DNA of 64,000 nt. Origin: DASYAE01 sp036501535 (GTDB lineage: Bacteria > Actinomycetota > Actinomycetes > Streptomycetales > Catenulisporaceae). Below, one piece after another: positions 35,707 through 44,855 of the stretch. The notes beneath the pieces are model-generated. The model was given only the letters and a program-made list of their open reading frames with translations. It was not told the DNA's origin and did no database searches. How positions within the stretch are numbered: position 1 is the first letter of the stretch; every line of letters begins with the position of its first letter. The stretch covers positions 10,746 through 74,745 of the forward strand of contig DASYAE010000181.1 in NCBI GenBank assembly GCA_036501535.1. The letters are read 5' to 3'. Both the position numbers and the translations under genes were made by a program.

Positions 35707-38700
35707 GGCCGCTGACTCTGTCCTTCTCCGGCCTGCGCAGCTATCCCGGCGAGGCGAGCATCGACTTCACCGGCCGGGACCTGGTCGGCGTGATCGGCGA
35801 CACCGGCGCGGGCAAGAGCACCGTCCTGGAGGCGATCACCTACGCGCTCTACGGCCAGAGCTCGTGGTCGGCCCGGACCGAGCCGCTGATCTGCGAGGCG
35901 GCCGAGGCGATGACCGTGGAGCTGGCCTTCCTGCACGAGGGCGAGCGGTGGCGGGTGCAGCGGCGGCAGTATCGCAACACCCGTCCCTCCAGTCACCTGC
36001 TGGAGAACCTCGACACCGGCGAGCAGGTCGACAACGCCCGGCCGGTGCTGGCCCGGGTGGAGCAGCTGACCGGCCTGCCCTACAAGGCGTTCCAGTCGGT
36101 CGTGCTGCTGCAGCAGGGCCGGTTCGACCGGCTGCTCAACGCGACCGACGCGGACCGCGGCGAGCTGCTGGGCAAGCTGTTCGGCTCGGACGCGCTGATC
36201 CGGCTGCGGGAGAGCGCGGCACGCCGCTGCGACGCACTCAACAACCTGATTTCGCAGGCTGAGGTCCGACGCGCGCGGCTGCGCGCCGATCCCGCGGCGC
36301 AGGCCGCCGAAGCGCGTCAGGAGGCTGATCAGGCGCGGGCGGACGCGGACCGGCTGGCCGGGCTGCTGGAGCGGATGCAGGCAGGCCGGGCCGGGGCGGC
36401 ACGGTCGGCATTGCAGGCGAAGGAGTTCCGGCAGGAGATCGTGCTGCTGGCCCGGCAGGCGGTTGCCGACGCGCGTCAGAGCACGGATGCGCTCGGTCCG
36501 GCCGATACCGAGATCGCCGCGCAGGACTCCGAGATCGGTGTGCTGATCGAGAAGGCGCGGGCCGATCAGGGCGCGGCAAGGGAACGGATCGAGCAGACCG
36601 CGGCCGCAGGTTCCACCCGCGAGGCGCTGGCGCGGGCCGAGGGCTTCCTGGCCGCACTGCCCGCCCGGCTGGCGGAATCGCGCCAGCGTCAGGACACGAT
36701 CGAGCAGCAGCGAGAGCGGATCAAGACGGAGCACGCGGCAGTCGAGGCGATGGCCGCCGACATCGCGGCGCTGCGGGATCAGGCGGCGGCGAAGACCGCT
36801 GATGCAGAACGCCTCGCGGAGATCGCGCGAAAAGTCCGCAGCGAGGAGGCTCGGCTCGCCGAAGCAGTCACGGACGCGCTGAGCGAGGCAACCGCGGTAG
36901 CAAAGAGCTCGAAGCTCGCACGCGACGCTGAGGCCGAGGCCGAGGAGGCCGGCGCGGCACTCGCCATAGCTCGGGCGACCGCACAAGAGGCCGACGAGAA
37001 GCAGGCGGCAGCGTCGGCCCGACTCGCCGACATCCGGCGCGGCGAGGCCGCAGCGAGCGCGGCACACGGCCTGGTCGCAGGCCACGACGACTGTCCGGTC
37101 TGCGTACGGGTCCTGCCGCAGGGCTTCGAGCCACCGGTCCCGGTCGATCCGCGGGCCCTGGCCGAGGCCGAGCGATCGGACCGCGACGCATCAGGCGCGG
37201 CACGCAAAGCCGAGGCGGAGCGCGCGGTCGCCGAAAACCGAGTCGAGCAGGCCTCGAAGACGCACCGGGACCGGCTCGCCGAGATCAACGCGGCCCGCAC
37301 CGAGCTGCGCGATGCGCTACAAGCCGTCGGCACAGCCGCGGACTCGTTCGCTGCATCGGTTCGGACCAGCGGATCGCCGGCGGCCCCGGATGCGGCACGC
37401 TGGTCGGCCGATCTGGCCGCCGAAGTCCAGGCCCTCGCAGCCAACAAGGACGGCCAACAGCACACCGACCGCCGCCGCAAGCAGCTCGCCGATCGCCTGC
37501 TGATCCCGGCGCGCCAGCCGATCGAAGCGCTGGCAAGCGCACTGTCGGACCGAGAGCGCGCGAAGACCGAGCTCACCGCGCAGGCCGCGGCCGGCGACAG
37601 CACACTGACCAGCCGTCGCAAGGCCCTGCAGATCGATGCCCGGCAAGCCGACGAGGAGCAGCAGCGCCTGACCGCGAGCCGCGCCGGTCTGGACCAGGAG
37701 CTGGCCACCCTTCCCGCCGCAGCACGGGACCGCCTGCCACCCCGCACCGCAGAAATCGACGACGCCGCGATCACCCGCGCCACGGACACCGTACGCGAGC
37801 TTGCGGAGCGTCTACTGCGCCTGCAGAAGGACCACGACAACGCGCGCGACGCCCTGGATACGTACTCTGCAAAACGCACCGAACTCGCCACACGACGCGA
37901 GCGCGAGATCCGCCGCCCACTGCAGGACCTCCTGACCCGCCTGGCCGCCTGGAACACAGCTGCCACCCGTGCCGCCGAATCCCTCGCCCACGCCACCGCG
38001 GCCACCGCCCACACACACGCGGCCGCGGCCGCAACAGCACCAGAAAACTTCGCCGCCGACGCCGACCCCACGATCACCGGCGCAGCCCGATTCGCCGACG
38101 CCGTCGAACAATTCGCGTCGCAGACCCGGAACGCACTCGAGACGGCGAGCCGCGCGGCCGACGAGGAGGTCGGCGCCCGCGTCGGCGAACTGCGCGCCCT
38201 CGCACTCCAGGCGGCGAACGACACAGCAGCCTTGGACCCGGAAGGCGACCTCCTGGCGCCACAGGCCCTCGACGGCCTCGTCGCCGCGCAGGCCGGCCGC
38301 AGCGCCGCGGCCGAGCGCGCCGGCAAGGAGGCCGCCGAGGCCGAGGCGCAGATCGCCCCCGCCGCCGCACTCGACGCAGCCCTCGAAGCCGGCCGGACGC
38401 GCGTGGCCGCGGTCGACGTCGTGCGCACCCAGCTGACCGAGGCGAAGTTCGTCGGCCATCTGATCAACCAGCGCACCCGCGCCCTGCTAGCCGTCGCCGG
38501 TGAGCTGTTCGGCGACCTGACCGGCGGCCGCTTCGGCTTCGGCGAGGACTTCCGCGTCGTCAGCCTCACCACCGGCAACGCCCGCGACCCGAAGACCCTG
38601 TCCGGCGGCGAGTCCTTCCTGGCCTCGCTGGCCCTGGCGCTCGGCCTGGTGGAACTGCACGGCCGCGGCGGCCCGCGGCTCGGCGCCCTCTTCCTCGACG

Positions 38701-38933
38701 AGGGCTTCGGCTCGCTGGACACCGCCTCGCTGGACACCGCCCTGGCGGTGCTGCGCGGCCAGGCCGACGGCGACCGCCTCGTCGTCGTCATCAGCCATCT
38801 GCACGCGGTCGCAGAGGCCGTCGACGACGTCCTCTGGGTCGAGCGCGGCCCGGCCGGCTCGGCCGCCCGCTGGCTCGACCCGGCCCAGCGCGAGGCCCTG
38901 ATCCAGCACGAGTTCCAGGCCGGGCTGCTCTGA
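35703..38933 (+). CDS. sbcC: Exonuclease SbcCD subunit C (SMC-like ATPase)
   Basis: A 1,076-residue Rad50-type ATPase. Walker A is GDTGAGKST near residue 40; the long coiled coils of Ala/Glu/Arg-rich sequence enclose the zinc hook CPVC near residue 464; the signature LSGGESFLASLALALG and Walker B LGALFLDEGFGSLD are near the C-terminus. It opens and closes the SbcD nuclease with ATP. Complete for the family. Confidence 0.95.
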   Translation: MRPLTLSFSGLRSYPGEASIDFTGRDLVGVIGDTGAGKSTVLEAITYALYGQSSWSARTEPLICEAAEAMTVELAFLHEGERWRVQRRQYRNTRPSSHLLENLDTGEQVDNARPVLARVEQLTGLPYKAFQSVVLLQQGRFDRLLNATDADRGELLGKLFGSDALIRLRESAARRCDALNNLISQAEVRRARLRADPAAQAAEARQEADQARADADRLAGLLERMQAGRAGAARSALQAKEFRQEIVLLARQAVADARQSTDALGPADTEIAAQDSEIGVLIEKARADQGAARERIEQTAAAGSTREALARAEGFLAALPARLAESRQRQDTIEQQRERIKTEHAAVEAMAADIAALRDQAAAKTADAERLAEIARKVRSEEARLAEAVTDALSEATAVAKSSKLARDAEAEAEEAGAALAIARATAQEADEKQAAASARLADIRRGEAAASAAHGLVAGHDDCPVCVRVLPQGFEPPVPVDPRALAEAERSDRDASGAARKAEAERAVAENRVEQASKTHRDRLAEINAARTELRDALQAVGTAADSFAASVRTSGSPAAPDAARWSADLAAEVQALAANKDGQQHTDRRRKQLADRLLIPARQPIEALASALSDRERAKTELTAQAAAGDSTLTSRRKALQIDARQADEEQQRLTASRAGLDQELATLPAAARDRLPPRTAEIDDAAITRATDTVRELAERLLRLQKDHDNARDALDTYSAKRTELATRREREIRRPLQDLLTRLAAWNTAATRAAESLAHATAATAHTHAAAAATAPENFAADADPTITGAARFADAVEQFASQTRNALETASRAADEEVGARVGELRALALQAANDTAALDPEGDLLAPQALDGLVAAQAGRSAAAERAGKEAAEAEAQIAPAAALDAALEAGRTRVAAVDVVRTQLTEAKFVGHLINQRTRALLAVAGELFGDLTGGRFGFGEDFRVVSLTTGNARDPKTLSGGESFLASLALALGLVELHGRGGPRLGALFLDEGFGSLDTASLDTALAVLRGQADGDRLVVVISHLHAVAEAVDDVLWVERGPAGSAARWLDPAQREALIQHEFQAGLL

Positions 38934-38962
38934 GAACCGGCCCGGCCCGGTCCGGCCGCGGC

Positions 38963-40750
38963 TCAGGCCACGACGACCACGGTGGTGCCGGTCGAGGTGA
39001 AGTCGAAGATGGCCTTCGCGTTCTCCTGCGCCATCCTGATCCCGCCGGTGGGCCCGGTCGGCGCCGGCGGCAGGCTGGGCTGCCCGGCGACCGCGTCGAA
39101 GCCGAACACCGCGCTCTCGCCGTCCACCGTGCCCTGGCCGAACACCACCACGTACTGGATCGGCGTGCCGTCGGACCCGTTGCCCGAGGCCTCCTTCTCG
39201 GTGACCTGGTAGGAGCCGGCCGGCGGCGCCAGGGTGCCGGGCACCACCTGGAAGGTGCTGGACACCGAGCTGCCCGAGGAGACGATCCAGACCCGGTGGC
39301 CGGAGAGCGAGTAGACGACCCGCGCGCCGCTGCCCGAGTCCGCCGGGAGCGAACTCGGGTTCGGCGCGGCCGAGGAGTGCTGCGCGCTGGGCGACCGGGA
39401 CGAGGTTGCGCCGGCCGAGGAGTGGGCCGTGGCGGAGCTGCTCTGCGCCGAGGAGGCGCCCGCGGTCTGCGCGTTGACCTTGCCGTGGTTCGAGGTGTGC
39501 GCCGCCTGCGCGGCCAGCGCGGCCACGCCGAGCAGAGCCCCGACGGTCATCAGCAGCACCATGGCGGTCGCGCCGCGGCGGCGTCTCGAGGACGGCGATG
39601 GCGGCGGCGGGGGACCGGGCGGTCCGGAGCCGTCCCGGCGCGACGGCGCCTCCGGCTCCCGCCCTGGCCTGTGCGACGACGGGCCCTGATGCGAAGCGCG
39701 GCGCGACGAGGGGCGGTCGTACTCGCCCGAATCGGCCGGCGATTGCGCGGCCCGGCGCGGCGCATAGGCCGTGTCGCCGTCGCCCGAGCCGTTCGCGCGG
39801 CGGTTCGGCGGCTCGGGTGCCCAATCGCCCGGGGCAGATTGGCCGGGCTGGCCAGACGGGCCGGGCTCCGCGGGCCGATAGGGCGGCTGCTCGTGGCCGG
39901 CCGGCTGTCGTGCCGGACGGTTCTCGTAGCCGCCGTAGTCCAGGGGATCGGCGCGGCCCGGCGGATCGGCGCGGCCCGGGCGCTGCTGGTCCGGCCGCTG
40001 TTGGTCTTGGCGGCCGCCGTAATCGGCGCGGGTCTGGTAGTCGGCGCGCCGGGTGCGGTCCGCCGCACCGTATGGGTCGGGCGCGCCGTACTGCTCGGGG
40101 TAGCCGGAGCCGGGCCGAGCGTCCTGGTCCCCGGCGTGCCACGGCTGATTCGTGGTCGGCGGCAGCGATTGTGGACCACGCGGCGGAGGCTGTTGCTGAA
40201 GTGGCGGCTGTTGTTGCGGCTGCTGTCCGGACCGGCCCGGAGGCAGGTCGCGTCGGCCGCCCTGGGGGCCGGGCTGTCCGGGCTGGCCAGATTGCCCCGG
40301 CGGCAGGCCCGACTGACCCGGCGGCAGACCCGGGCGTTGCCCCGGTCCGGGCTGGCGTGGCGGCTGCTCACCGTACTGCGCCGGGCGCGGAGGCTGCGGC
40401 TGCCCGCCCTGGCCCGGTGGCCGCGGCGGGCGTCCATACTGTCCCGCAGGGTTGGGGGCGTTGGGATCGCCGTACGGCGCGGGAAGCGGCGGCGCTCCCG
40501 GCCGGCGCGGGCCCTGGCCGGCCGGTCCTGCGGGCCCGGGCGGAACGGCATTGCCGGCGTTGCCCGCACCCGGCCGCCCCGGCTGCTGCGGCACCGGTCG
40601 CGTCGCGTCGGGAAGCTCGGGGTCGCCGTAGGCGTCGCCGTACGGGTCCGAAGGGTGCCGCGGCCCCGGCTCCGGGCGCGGGCCGCGCCGACGCGGGTCG
40701 TCTGGGGGTTCGTCAGCCGGGTCGCGGGGATCGATGCCGCGTCTGCCCAC
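38963..40750 (-). CDS. Membrane protein with Pro/Gln-rich cytoplasmic region and degenerate L,D-transpeptidase-like domain
   Basis: A 595-residue protein. Residues 1-390 are Pro/Gly/Gln/Arg-rich low complexity (PPGQSG repeats and QQ runs), probably cytoplasmic and disordered. A basic patch RRRRG precedes one membrane helix (about 394-415). Outside the membrane a Ser/Ala linker leads to a C-terminal domain with HRVWIVSSG, PAGSYQVTEKE and PTGGIRMAQENAKAIFDF. This follows the YkuD fold, but the catalytic SHGC part of SHGCIRM reads TGG, so the cysteine is lost. It is therefore probably a binding or structural protein. GAAAGG precedes GTG 40750. Confidence 0.75.
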   Translation of the reverse strand: MGRRGIDPRDPADEPPDDPRRRGPRPEPGPRHPSDPYGDAYGDPELPDATRPVPQQPGRPGAGNAGNAVPPGPAGPAGQGPRRPGAPPLPAPYGDPNAPNPAGQYGRPPRPPGQGGQPQPPRPAQYGEQPPRQPGPGQRPGLPPGQSGLPPGQSGQPGQPGPQGGRRDLPPGRSGQQPQQQPPLQQQPPPRGPQSLPPTTNQPWHAGDQDARPGSGYPEQYGAPDPYGAADRTRRADYQTRADYGGRQDQQRPDQQRPGRADPPGRADPLDYGGYENRPARQPAGHEQPPYRPAEPGPSGQPGQSAPGDWAPEPPNRRANGSGDGDTAYAPRRAAQSPADSGEYDRPSSRRASHQGPSSHRPGREPEAPSRRDGSGPPGPPPPPSPSSRRRRGATAMVLLMTVGALLGVAALAAQAAHTSNHGKVNAQTAGASSAQSSSATAHSSAGATSSRSPSAQHSSAAPNPSSLPADSGSGARVVYSLSGHRVWIVSSGSSVSSTFQVVPGTLAPPAGSYQVTEKEASGNGSDGTPIQYVVVFGQGTVDGESAVFGFDAVAGQPSLPPAPTGPTGGIRMAQENAKAIFDFTSTGTTVVVVA

Positions 40751-40932
40751 TGAAGCCTTTCCCTTCTCGTGCCGCCGCGTGGATGGATCCGGGTTGATGC
40801 CGCGCCGGTGATTTTTCCGGCGGCGCGGCGCGCTGCCGGCGGGGCCGGAGCAGCGCACACTCATCATGCCGTACAGCTTCGAAGATAGGTATCCCGCGCA
40901 GATCCGGAGTGCAACGGCCGATGCGGTGGATA

Positions 40933-41664
40933 ATGGCCGGCGTGCTCCTCCTGGCTTTCGACACCGCGACCGCCGCTGTAACCGTCGCACTGCACGACGG
41001 GACCACGGTACTGGCCGAACACACCGAGGCCGACGCGCGAAGGCACGGAGAGCTGCTCTCCCCGGGAATCGGCAAAGTGTTGGCCAAGGCCGGACGGGAC
41101 CGGACCGACCTGACCGACGTCGCGGTGGGCGTCGGCCCCGGACCTTTCACCGGTCTGCGTGTCGGTTTGGTCACCGCACGTGCGCTCGGCGACGCGCTCG
41201 GCATCCCGGTGCACGGAGTGTGCACGCTCGATATCGTCGCCGCGGACGTGATGGCCGGGGTCCTGGCGGGTACATCGGTTGCCGTGCCCTTCGCCGTCGC
41301 CACCGATGCACGCCGCCGTGAAGTCTATTGGGCGCTCTATGACGCGTTAGGCCGCCGGCTCACCGAACCGGCCGTCGACCGTCCCCAGACCGTGGCCCCG
41401 CTCGTCGGCGGCATGCCGGTCGCGGGGGAGGGGCCGGTGCTGTACCCGGACGCCTTCCCGGAGCGCCGCGACCCGGTCCTGCCGAGCGCCGCGGTCCTCA
41501 GTGACATCGCAGCCCACGCACTCGCCGCCGGCCCGGCAGGCCCGGACGGGTCCGCGGACCTCCCGAGCGTGCCGCTGCTGCTCCCGGTCCCGCTTTACCT
41601 GCGTCGGCCCGACGCGGTCGAGCCATCCGCGCGCAAGCCGGTCAGCCAGCCGGCGTTGCGATGA
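40933..41664 (+). CDS. tsaB: tRNA threonylcarbamoyladenosine biosynthesis protein TsaB
   Basis: A 243-residue ASKHA-fold protein that binds TsaD. It begins GVLLLAFDTATAAVTVAL and has GVGPGPFTGLRVGL, the TsaB signature; metal-binding residues of TsaD are absent as expected. ATG 40933 is used; ATG 40921 and GTG 40942 are possible. It overlaps rimI by ATGA. It has an in-frame TTA codon at 41347, noteworthy in an essential gene. Confidence 0.93.
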   Translation: MAGVLLLAFDTATAAVTVALHDGTTVLAEHTEADARRHGELLSPGIGKVLAKAGRDRTDLTDVAVGVGPGPFTGLRVGLVTARALGDALGIPVHGVCTLDIVAADVMAGVLAGTSVAVPFAVATDARRREVYWALYDALGRRLTEPAVDRPQTVAPLVGGMPVAGEGPVLYPDAFPERRDPVLPSAAVLSDIAAHALAAGPAGPDGSADLPSVPLLLPVPLYLRRPDAVEPSARKPVSQPALR

Positions 41665-42332
41665 CCAGCCAGGACGAGTTGGCTGCGGTGGACGCCTCGG
41701 CGACGGCGCACCCGGCGGTGCAGCAGCCCGCGCCGGCGCCGGCCCCCGCCCCGCAGGGTCCTCCAACGGGCTACGCCGACGAGTTCGAGTGCATCCTGCG
41801 TCCGATGCGCTGGTGGGACATCCCGCCGGTGATGGTGCTCGAACTCGACGCGTTCGGCGAGGACGCCTGGACCGTCGGCATGTTCTGGTCGGAGCTGGCC
41901 GAGGCGGCCAGCCGCCGCTACGTCGTCGCCGAGGAGTACGGCTTCGACTCGACGCATCCGGACCGGGACGGCCCGCGGATCGTCGGCTACGCGGGCCTGA
42001 TGATAGGCGCTGGAGAGGCCGAGGTGCAGACCATCGCGGTGGACCGGCGCCGCGAGGGGCGCGGTATCGGCTCCCGGCTGCTGACCCGGCTGCTCGCCGA
42101 GGCGGCCCGCGGCGGCTGCGACGAGGTGCTGCTGGAGGTGCGCGAGGACAACTATCGGGCCCAGGCGCTCTACCACCGGTTCGGGTTCGAGCTGATCGGC
42201 CTGCGGCCGAAGTACTATCAGCCGTCGAACACCGACGCGCTGGTCATGCGGGCCGTCGGCGTGGCGGCCCGGTTCGGCGGGAGAAAGGATGCCGGGGATG
42301 GCAGGCAGCATCGCAACGGGCGGATCCGCTAG
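41661..42332 (+). CDS. rimI: Ribosomal protein alanine N-acetyltransferase-like GNAT protein
   Basis: A 223-residue GNAT acetyltransferase. VQTIAVDRRREGRGIGSRLL is the acetyl-CoA loop and NYRAQALYHRFGFELIGLRPKYY is the RimI C-terminal block. Its place between tsaB and tsaD is typical of RimI. The N-terminal 40 residues are Ala/Pro-rich. It overlaps tsaB and extends 35 bases into tsaD. Confidence 0.9.
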   Translation: MTSQDELAAVDASATAHPAVQQPAPAPAPAPQGPPTGYADEFECILRPMRWWDIPPVMVLELDAFGEDAWTVGMFWSELAEAASRRYVVAEEYGFDSTHPDRDGPRIVGYAGLMIGAGEAEVQTIAVDRRREGRGIGSRLLTRLLAEAARGGCDEVLLEVREDNYRAQALYHRFGFELIGLRPKYYQPSNTDALVMRAVGVAARFGGRKDAGDGRQHRNGRIR

Positions 42333-43371
42333 CGCCGGCGACACGCCGATCGTGCTCGGCTTCGAGACCTCCTGCGACGAGACCGGGATCGGCATCGTGC
42401 GCGGCACCGAGCTGCTGGCCGACGCGGTGGCCACCAGCGTCGAGGAGCACGCCCGGTTCGGCGGCGTAGTCCCGGAGGTTGCCTCGCGGGCCCACCTGGA
42501 GGCCATGGTCCCGACCGTGCACCGGGCGCTGGAGACCGCGGGCCTGAAGCTCTCGGACGTCGACGCGATCGCGGTGACCGCGGGTCCGGGCCTGGCCGGG
42601 GCGCTGCTGGTCGGCGTTGCCGCGGCGAAGGGCTACGCGCTGGCGCTGGACAAGCCGCTCTACGGGGTCAACCACCTGGCCGCGCACGTCTGCGTGGACC
42701 AGCTGGAGCACGGCCCGCTGCCCGAGCCGTGCATGGCGCTGCTGGTCTCCGGCGGGCACTCCTCGCTGCTGCTGGTGCCCGATGTGACCTCTGATGTCAG
42801 GCCTCTGGGCAGCACGGTGGACGACGCGGCCGGCGAGGCCTTCGACAAGGTCGCCCGGGTGCTCGGCCTCGGCTTCCCCGGCGGCCCGCTGATCGACCGG
42901 GCGGCCCGCGAGGGCGATCCGGCGGCGATCGACTTCCCGCGCGGCATGACCGGCCCGCGCGACCCGGCGTTCGACTTCTCCTTCTCGGGCCTTAAGACCG
43001 CGGTGGCCCGCTGGGTCGAGGCGCGCGAGCGGGCCGGCGAGCCGGTGCCGGTCGCCGACGTCGCCGCGTCGTTCCAGGAGGCGGTGGTCGACGTGCTGAC
43101 CCGCAAGGCGATCCGCGCCTGCCGGGAGAACGGCGTGGACCACCTGCTGATCGGCGGCGGCGTCGCGGCCAACTCCCGGCTGCGCGCGCTGGCGCAGGAG
43201 CGCGCCGAGGCGGTCGGCCTGAAGGTGCGGGTGCCGCGGCCGAAACTGTGCACCGACAACGGGGCGATGGTCGCCGCGCTGGGCGCGGAGCTTGTCGCCC
43301 GCGGCGCGCGGCCCTCGGCGCTCGACCTGCCGGCGGACTCGTCGATGCCGGTCACCGAGGTGCTGGTCTGA
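42298..43371 (+). CDS. tsaD: tRNA N6-adenosine threonylcarbamoyltransferase TsaD
   Basis: A 357-residue ASKHA ATPase that transfers threonylcarbamoyl to A37 of tRNA. FETSCDETGIGIV, the metal-binding HLAAHV with the earlier VASRAHLEA, LVSGGHSSLLLV and GGVAANSRLR are present. GGAGAAAGG lies nine bases before ATG 42298; ATG 42289 abuts the ribosome-binding site and is less likely. Its neighbours tsaB and rimI form an operon with it. Confidence 0.95.
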   Translation: MAGSIATGGSASAGDTPIVLGFETSCDETGIGIVRGTELLADAVATSVEEHARFGGVVPEVASRAHLEAMVPTVHRALETAGLKLSDVDAIAVTAGPGLAGALLVGVAAAKGYALALDKPLYGVNHLAAHVCVDQLEHGPLPEPCMALLVSGGHSSLLLVPDVTSDVRPLGSTVDDAAGEAFDKVARVLGLGFPGGPLIDRAAREGDPAAIDFPRGMTGPRDPAFDFSFSGLKTAVARWVEARERAGEPVPVADVAASFQEAVVDVLTRKAIRACRENGVDHLLIGGGVAANSRLRALAQERAEAVGLKVRVPRPKLCTDNGAMVAALGAELVARGARPSALDLPADSSMPVTEVLV

Positions 43372-43396
43372 GGACGGGACGGGACAGGACGGGACG
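43372..43396 (+). repeat. Five tandem GGACR pentamers
   Basis: GGACG, GGACG, GGACA, GGACG and GGACG run in tandem directly after the tsaD stop and just before the ribosome-binding region of the small downstream gene. A variable copy number could alter spacing or translation there. Confidence 0.8.
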
Positions 43397-43408
43397 GGGG
43401 CAATCAAG

Positions 43409-43672
43409 ATGCGGGTTCTGATGTGGGAGGCCAAGGGCGACGCGGACGGGATGATCGCGTGGTGGCGCGGCGAGGTCGACCCGACGCTGCCGGAGGGCTG
43501 CGCGGTGGAGCTGTTCCGCAGCGCGGACCGGCTCGTCGCGATCCTGCGCCCGGTCCCGCCGCCCGCTTCCGGCTGGCGCGTGCCCGACCCACCGGCGCAG
43601 ATCGTCGACCGGCCGCCGCACGCCTGGCCGTTCGACGCAGTCGAGGACGAGGACGAGGTCGGAACGGCCTGA
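43409..43672 (+). CDS. Small hypothetical protein downstream of tsaD
   Basis: An 87-residue protein beginning MRVLMWEAKGDADGMIAWW, with the central VELFRSADRLVAILRP and a Pro-rich, acidic C-terminus. It has normal codon use and a G-rich segment eight bases before the ATG. No domain is recognised; it could be related to small proteins that accompany tsaD in actinomycetes. It is probably co-transcribed with tsaD. Confidence 0.7.
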   Translation: MRVLMWEAKGDADGMIAWWRGEVDPTLPEGCAVELFRSADRLVAILRPVPPPASGWRVPDPPAQIVDRPPHAWPFDAVEDEDEVGTA

Positions 43673-43758
43673 CCGAGGGCTGGCGGGCCGCGGGCCGCGG
43701 GCCGCACGATGCGCCGTTTTTCGGGGGCCGGCCCTGCTCGATGTGCCGCTGAATCCGG

Positions 43759-44757
43759 TCACTCTCCGGTGCGCGCCGGGACCTCCTCCAGCAACCGGTC
43801 CGCGGCGGTGAACGGGTCGAGTTCACCCTCGGCGACGGCGCCGGCGAGGTCTGCCAAGCGGCTGTCGCCGTGCACCGAGCCGAAGCGGGAGCGCAGCGCG
43901 GCGAAGGCGATCGCCTCGATCTCGGCCGCGGCCCGGGCCCGGCGGCGGACGGCCAGGTTCCCGGTCTCGGCCAGCCACGCGCGGTGCTTCTCCAGCGCCT
44001 CGACGACCTCGGAGATACCCTCGGCGCGGGCGGCCACGGTCTTGACGATCGGCGGCCGCCAGTCGCCGGGACCGCGCCGCTCGCCCAGCGCCAGCATGTG
44101 GTTGACCTCGCGGGCGGTCGCGTCGGCGCCGTCCCGGTCGGCCTTGTTGACCACGAAGACGTCACCGATCTCCAGGATCCCGGCCTTCGCCGCCTGGATC
44201 CCGTCGCCCATGCCCGGGGCCAGCAGCACCACCGTGGTGTCCGCGGCCGAGGCGACCTCGATCTCGGACTGTCCCACCCCGACCGTCTCGAGCAGCACCA
44301 CGTCGCAGCCGGCCGCGTCGAGCACGCGCAGCGCCTGCGAAGCCGTCGCGGACAGCCCGCCGAGATGCCCGCGCGAGGCCATCGACCGGATGTAGACGCC
44401 CGGATCCGTCGCGTGCTCCTGCATCCGCACCCGGTCGCCGAGCAGCGCCCCGCCGGAGAACGGCGACGAGGGGTCCACCGCCAGCACGCCGACCCGCTTG
44501 CCGCGCGCCCGGTACTCGGTGACCAGTGCGCTGGTGGTGGTCGACTTGCCGACGCCGGGCGAGCCGGTCAGACCGACGATGTAGGCCCCTGAGTCACCGC
44601 CGCACAGCGGCGCGAGCAGCGCCATGACCTCGCGCAGCGCCGGCGAGCCGTCCTCGACCAGCGACACGAGCCGGGCCACTGCGCGCGGATCGCCGCTGCG
44701 CGCGCGATCGACCAGGTCCTGCGGATTCAGGCTGCGTTCGGTGCGTTCCGGACTCAC
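43759..44757 (-). CDS. meaB: Methylmalonyl-CoA mutase-associated GTPase MeaB
   Basis: A 332-residue G3E-type GTPase that protects and loads the B12-dependent methylmalonyl-CoA mutase. GLTGSPGVGKSTTTS is the P-loop, VDPSSPFSGGALLGDRVRM and ETVGVGQSE are characteristic, and VVNKADRDGAD is the NKxD base motif. The GTG at 44757 is seven bases after TAGAGT (44765-44770), a leaderless arrangement. It is convergent with tsaD, and the thiolase and mce genes are nearby. Confidence 0.94.
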   Translation of the reverse strand: MSPERTERSLNPQDLVDRARSGDPRAVARLVSLVEDGSPALREVMALLAPLCGGDSGAYIVGLTGSPGVGKSTTTSALVTEYRARGKRVGVLAVDPSSPFSGGALLGDRVRMQEHATDPGVYIRSMASRGHLGGLSATASQALRVLDAAGCDVVLLETVGVGQSEIEVASAADTTVVLLAPGMGDGIQAAKAGILEIGDVFVVNKADRDGADATAREVNHMLALGERRGPGDWRPPIVKTVAARAEGISEVVEALEKHRAWLAETGNLAVRRRARAAAEIEAIAFAALRSRFGSVHGDSRLADLAGAVAEGELDPFTAADRLLEEVPARTGE

Positions 44758-44855
44758 GGTCTCGACTCTAGAAGACGGGGCGGGGTCGGTGGACCGCCAG
44801 GTCGATCGACGGGCCGTGTGTAGGCCGGCCCGTCGGCGCCTGACGACCCGTCAGA

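Noticed and set aside
42289..42297. ATG 42289 as the tsaD start.
   Set aside because: The ribosome-binding sequence ends directly at this ATG, leaving no spacing, whereas ATG 42298 is spaced normally.
43685..43705. Three GGGCCGC repeats followed by a T-run between the small gene and meaB.
   Set aside because: It could act as a convergent terminator, but the repeats do not form a stable unique hairpin and the T-run is short. Evidence is too weak for a feature.
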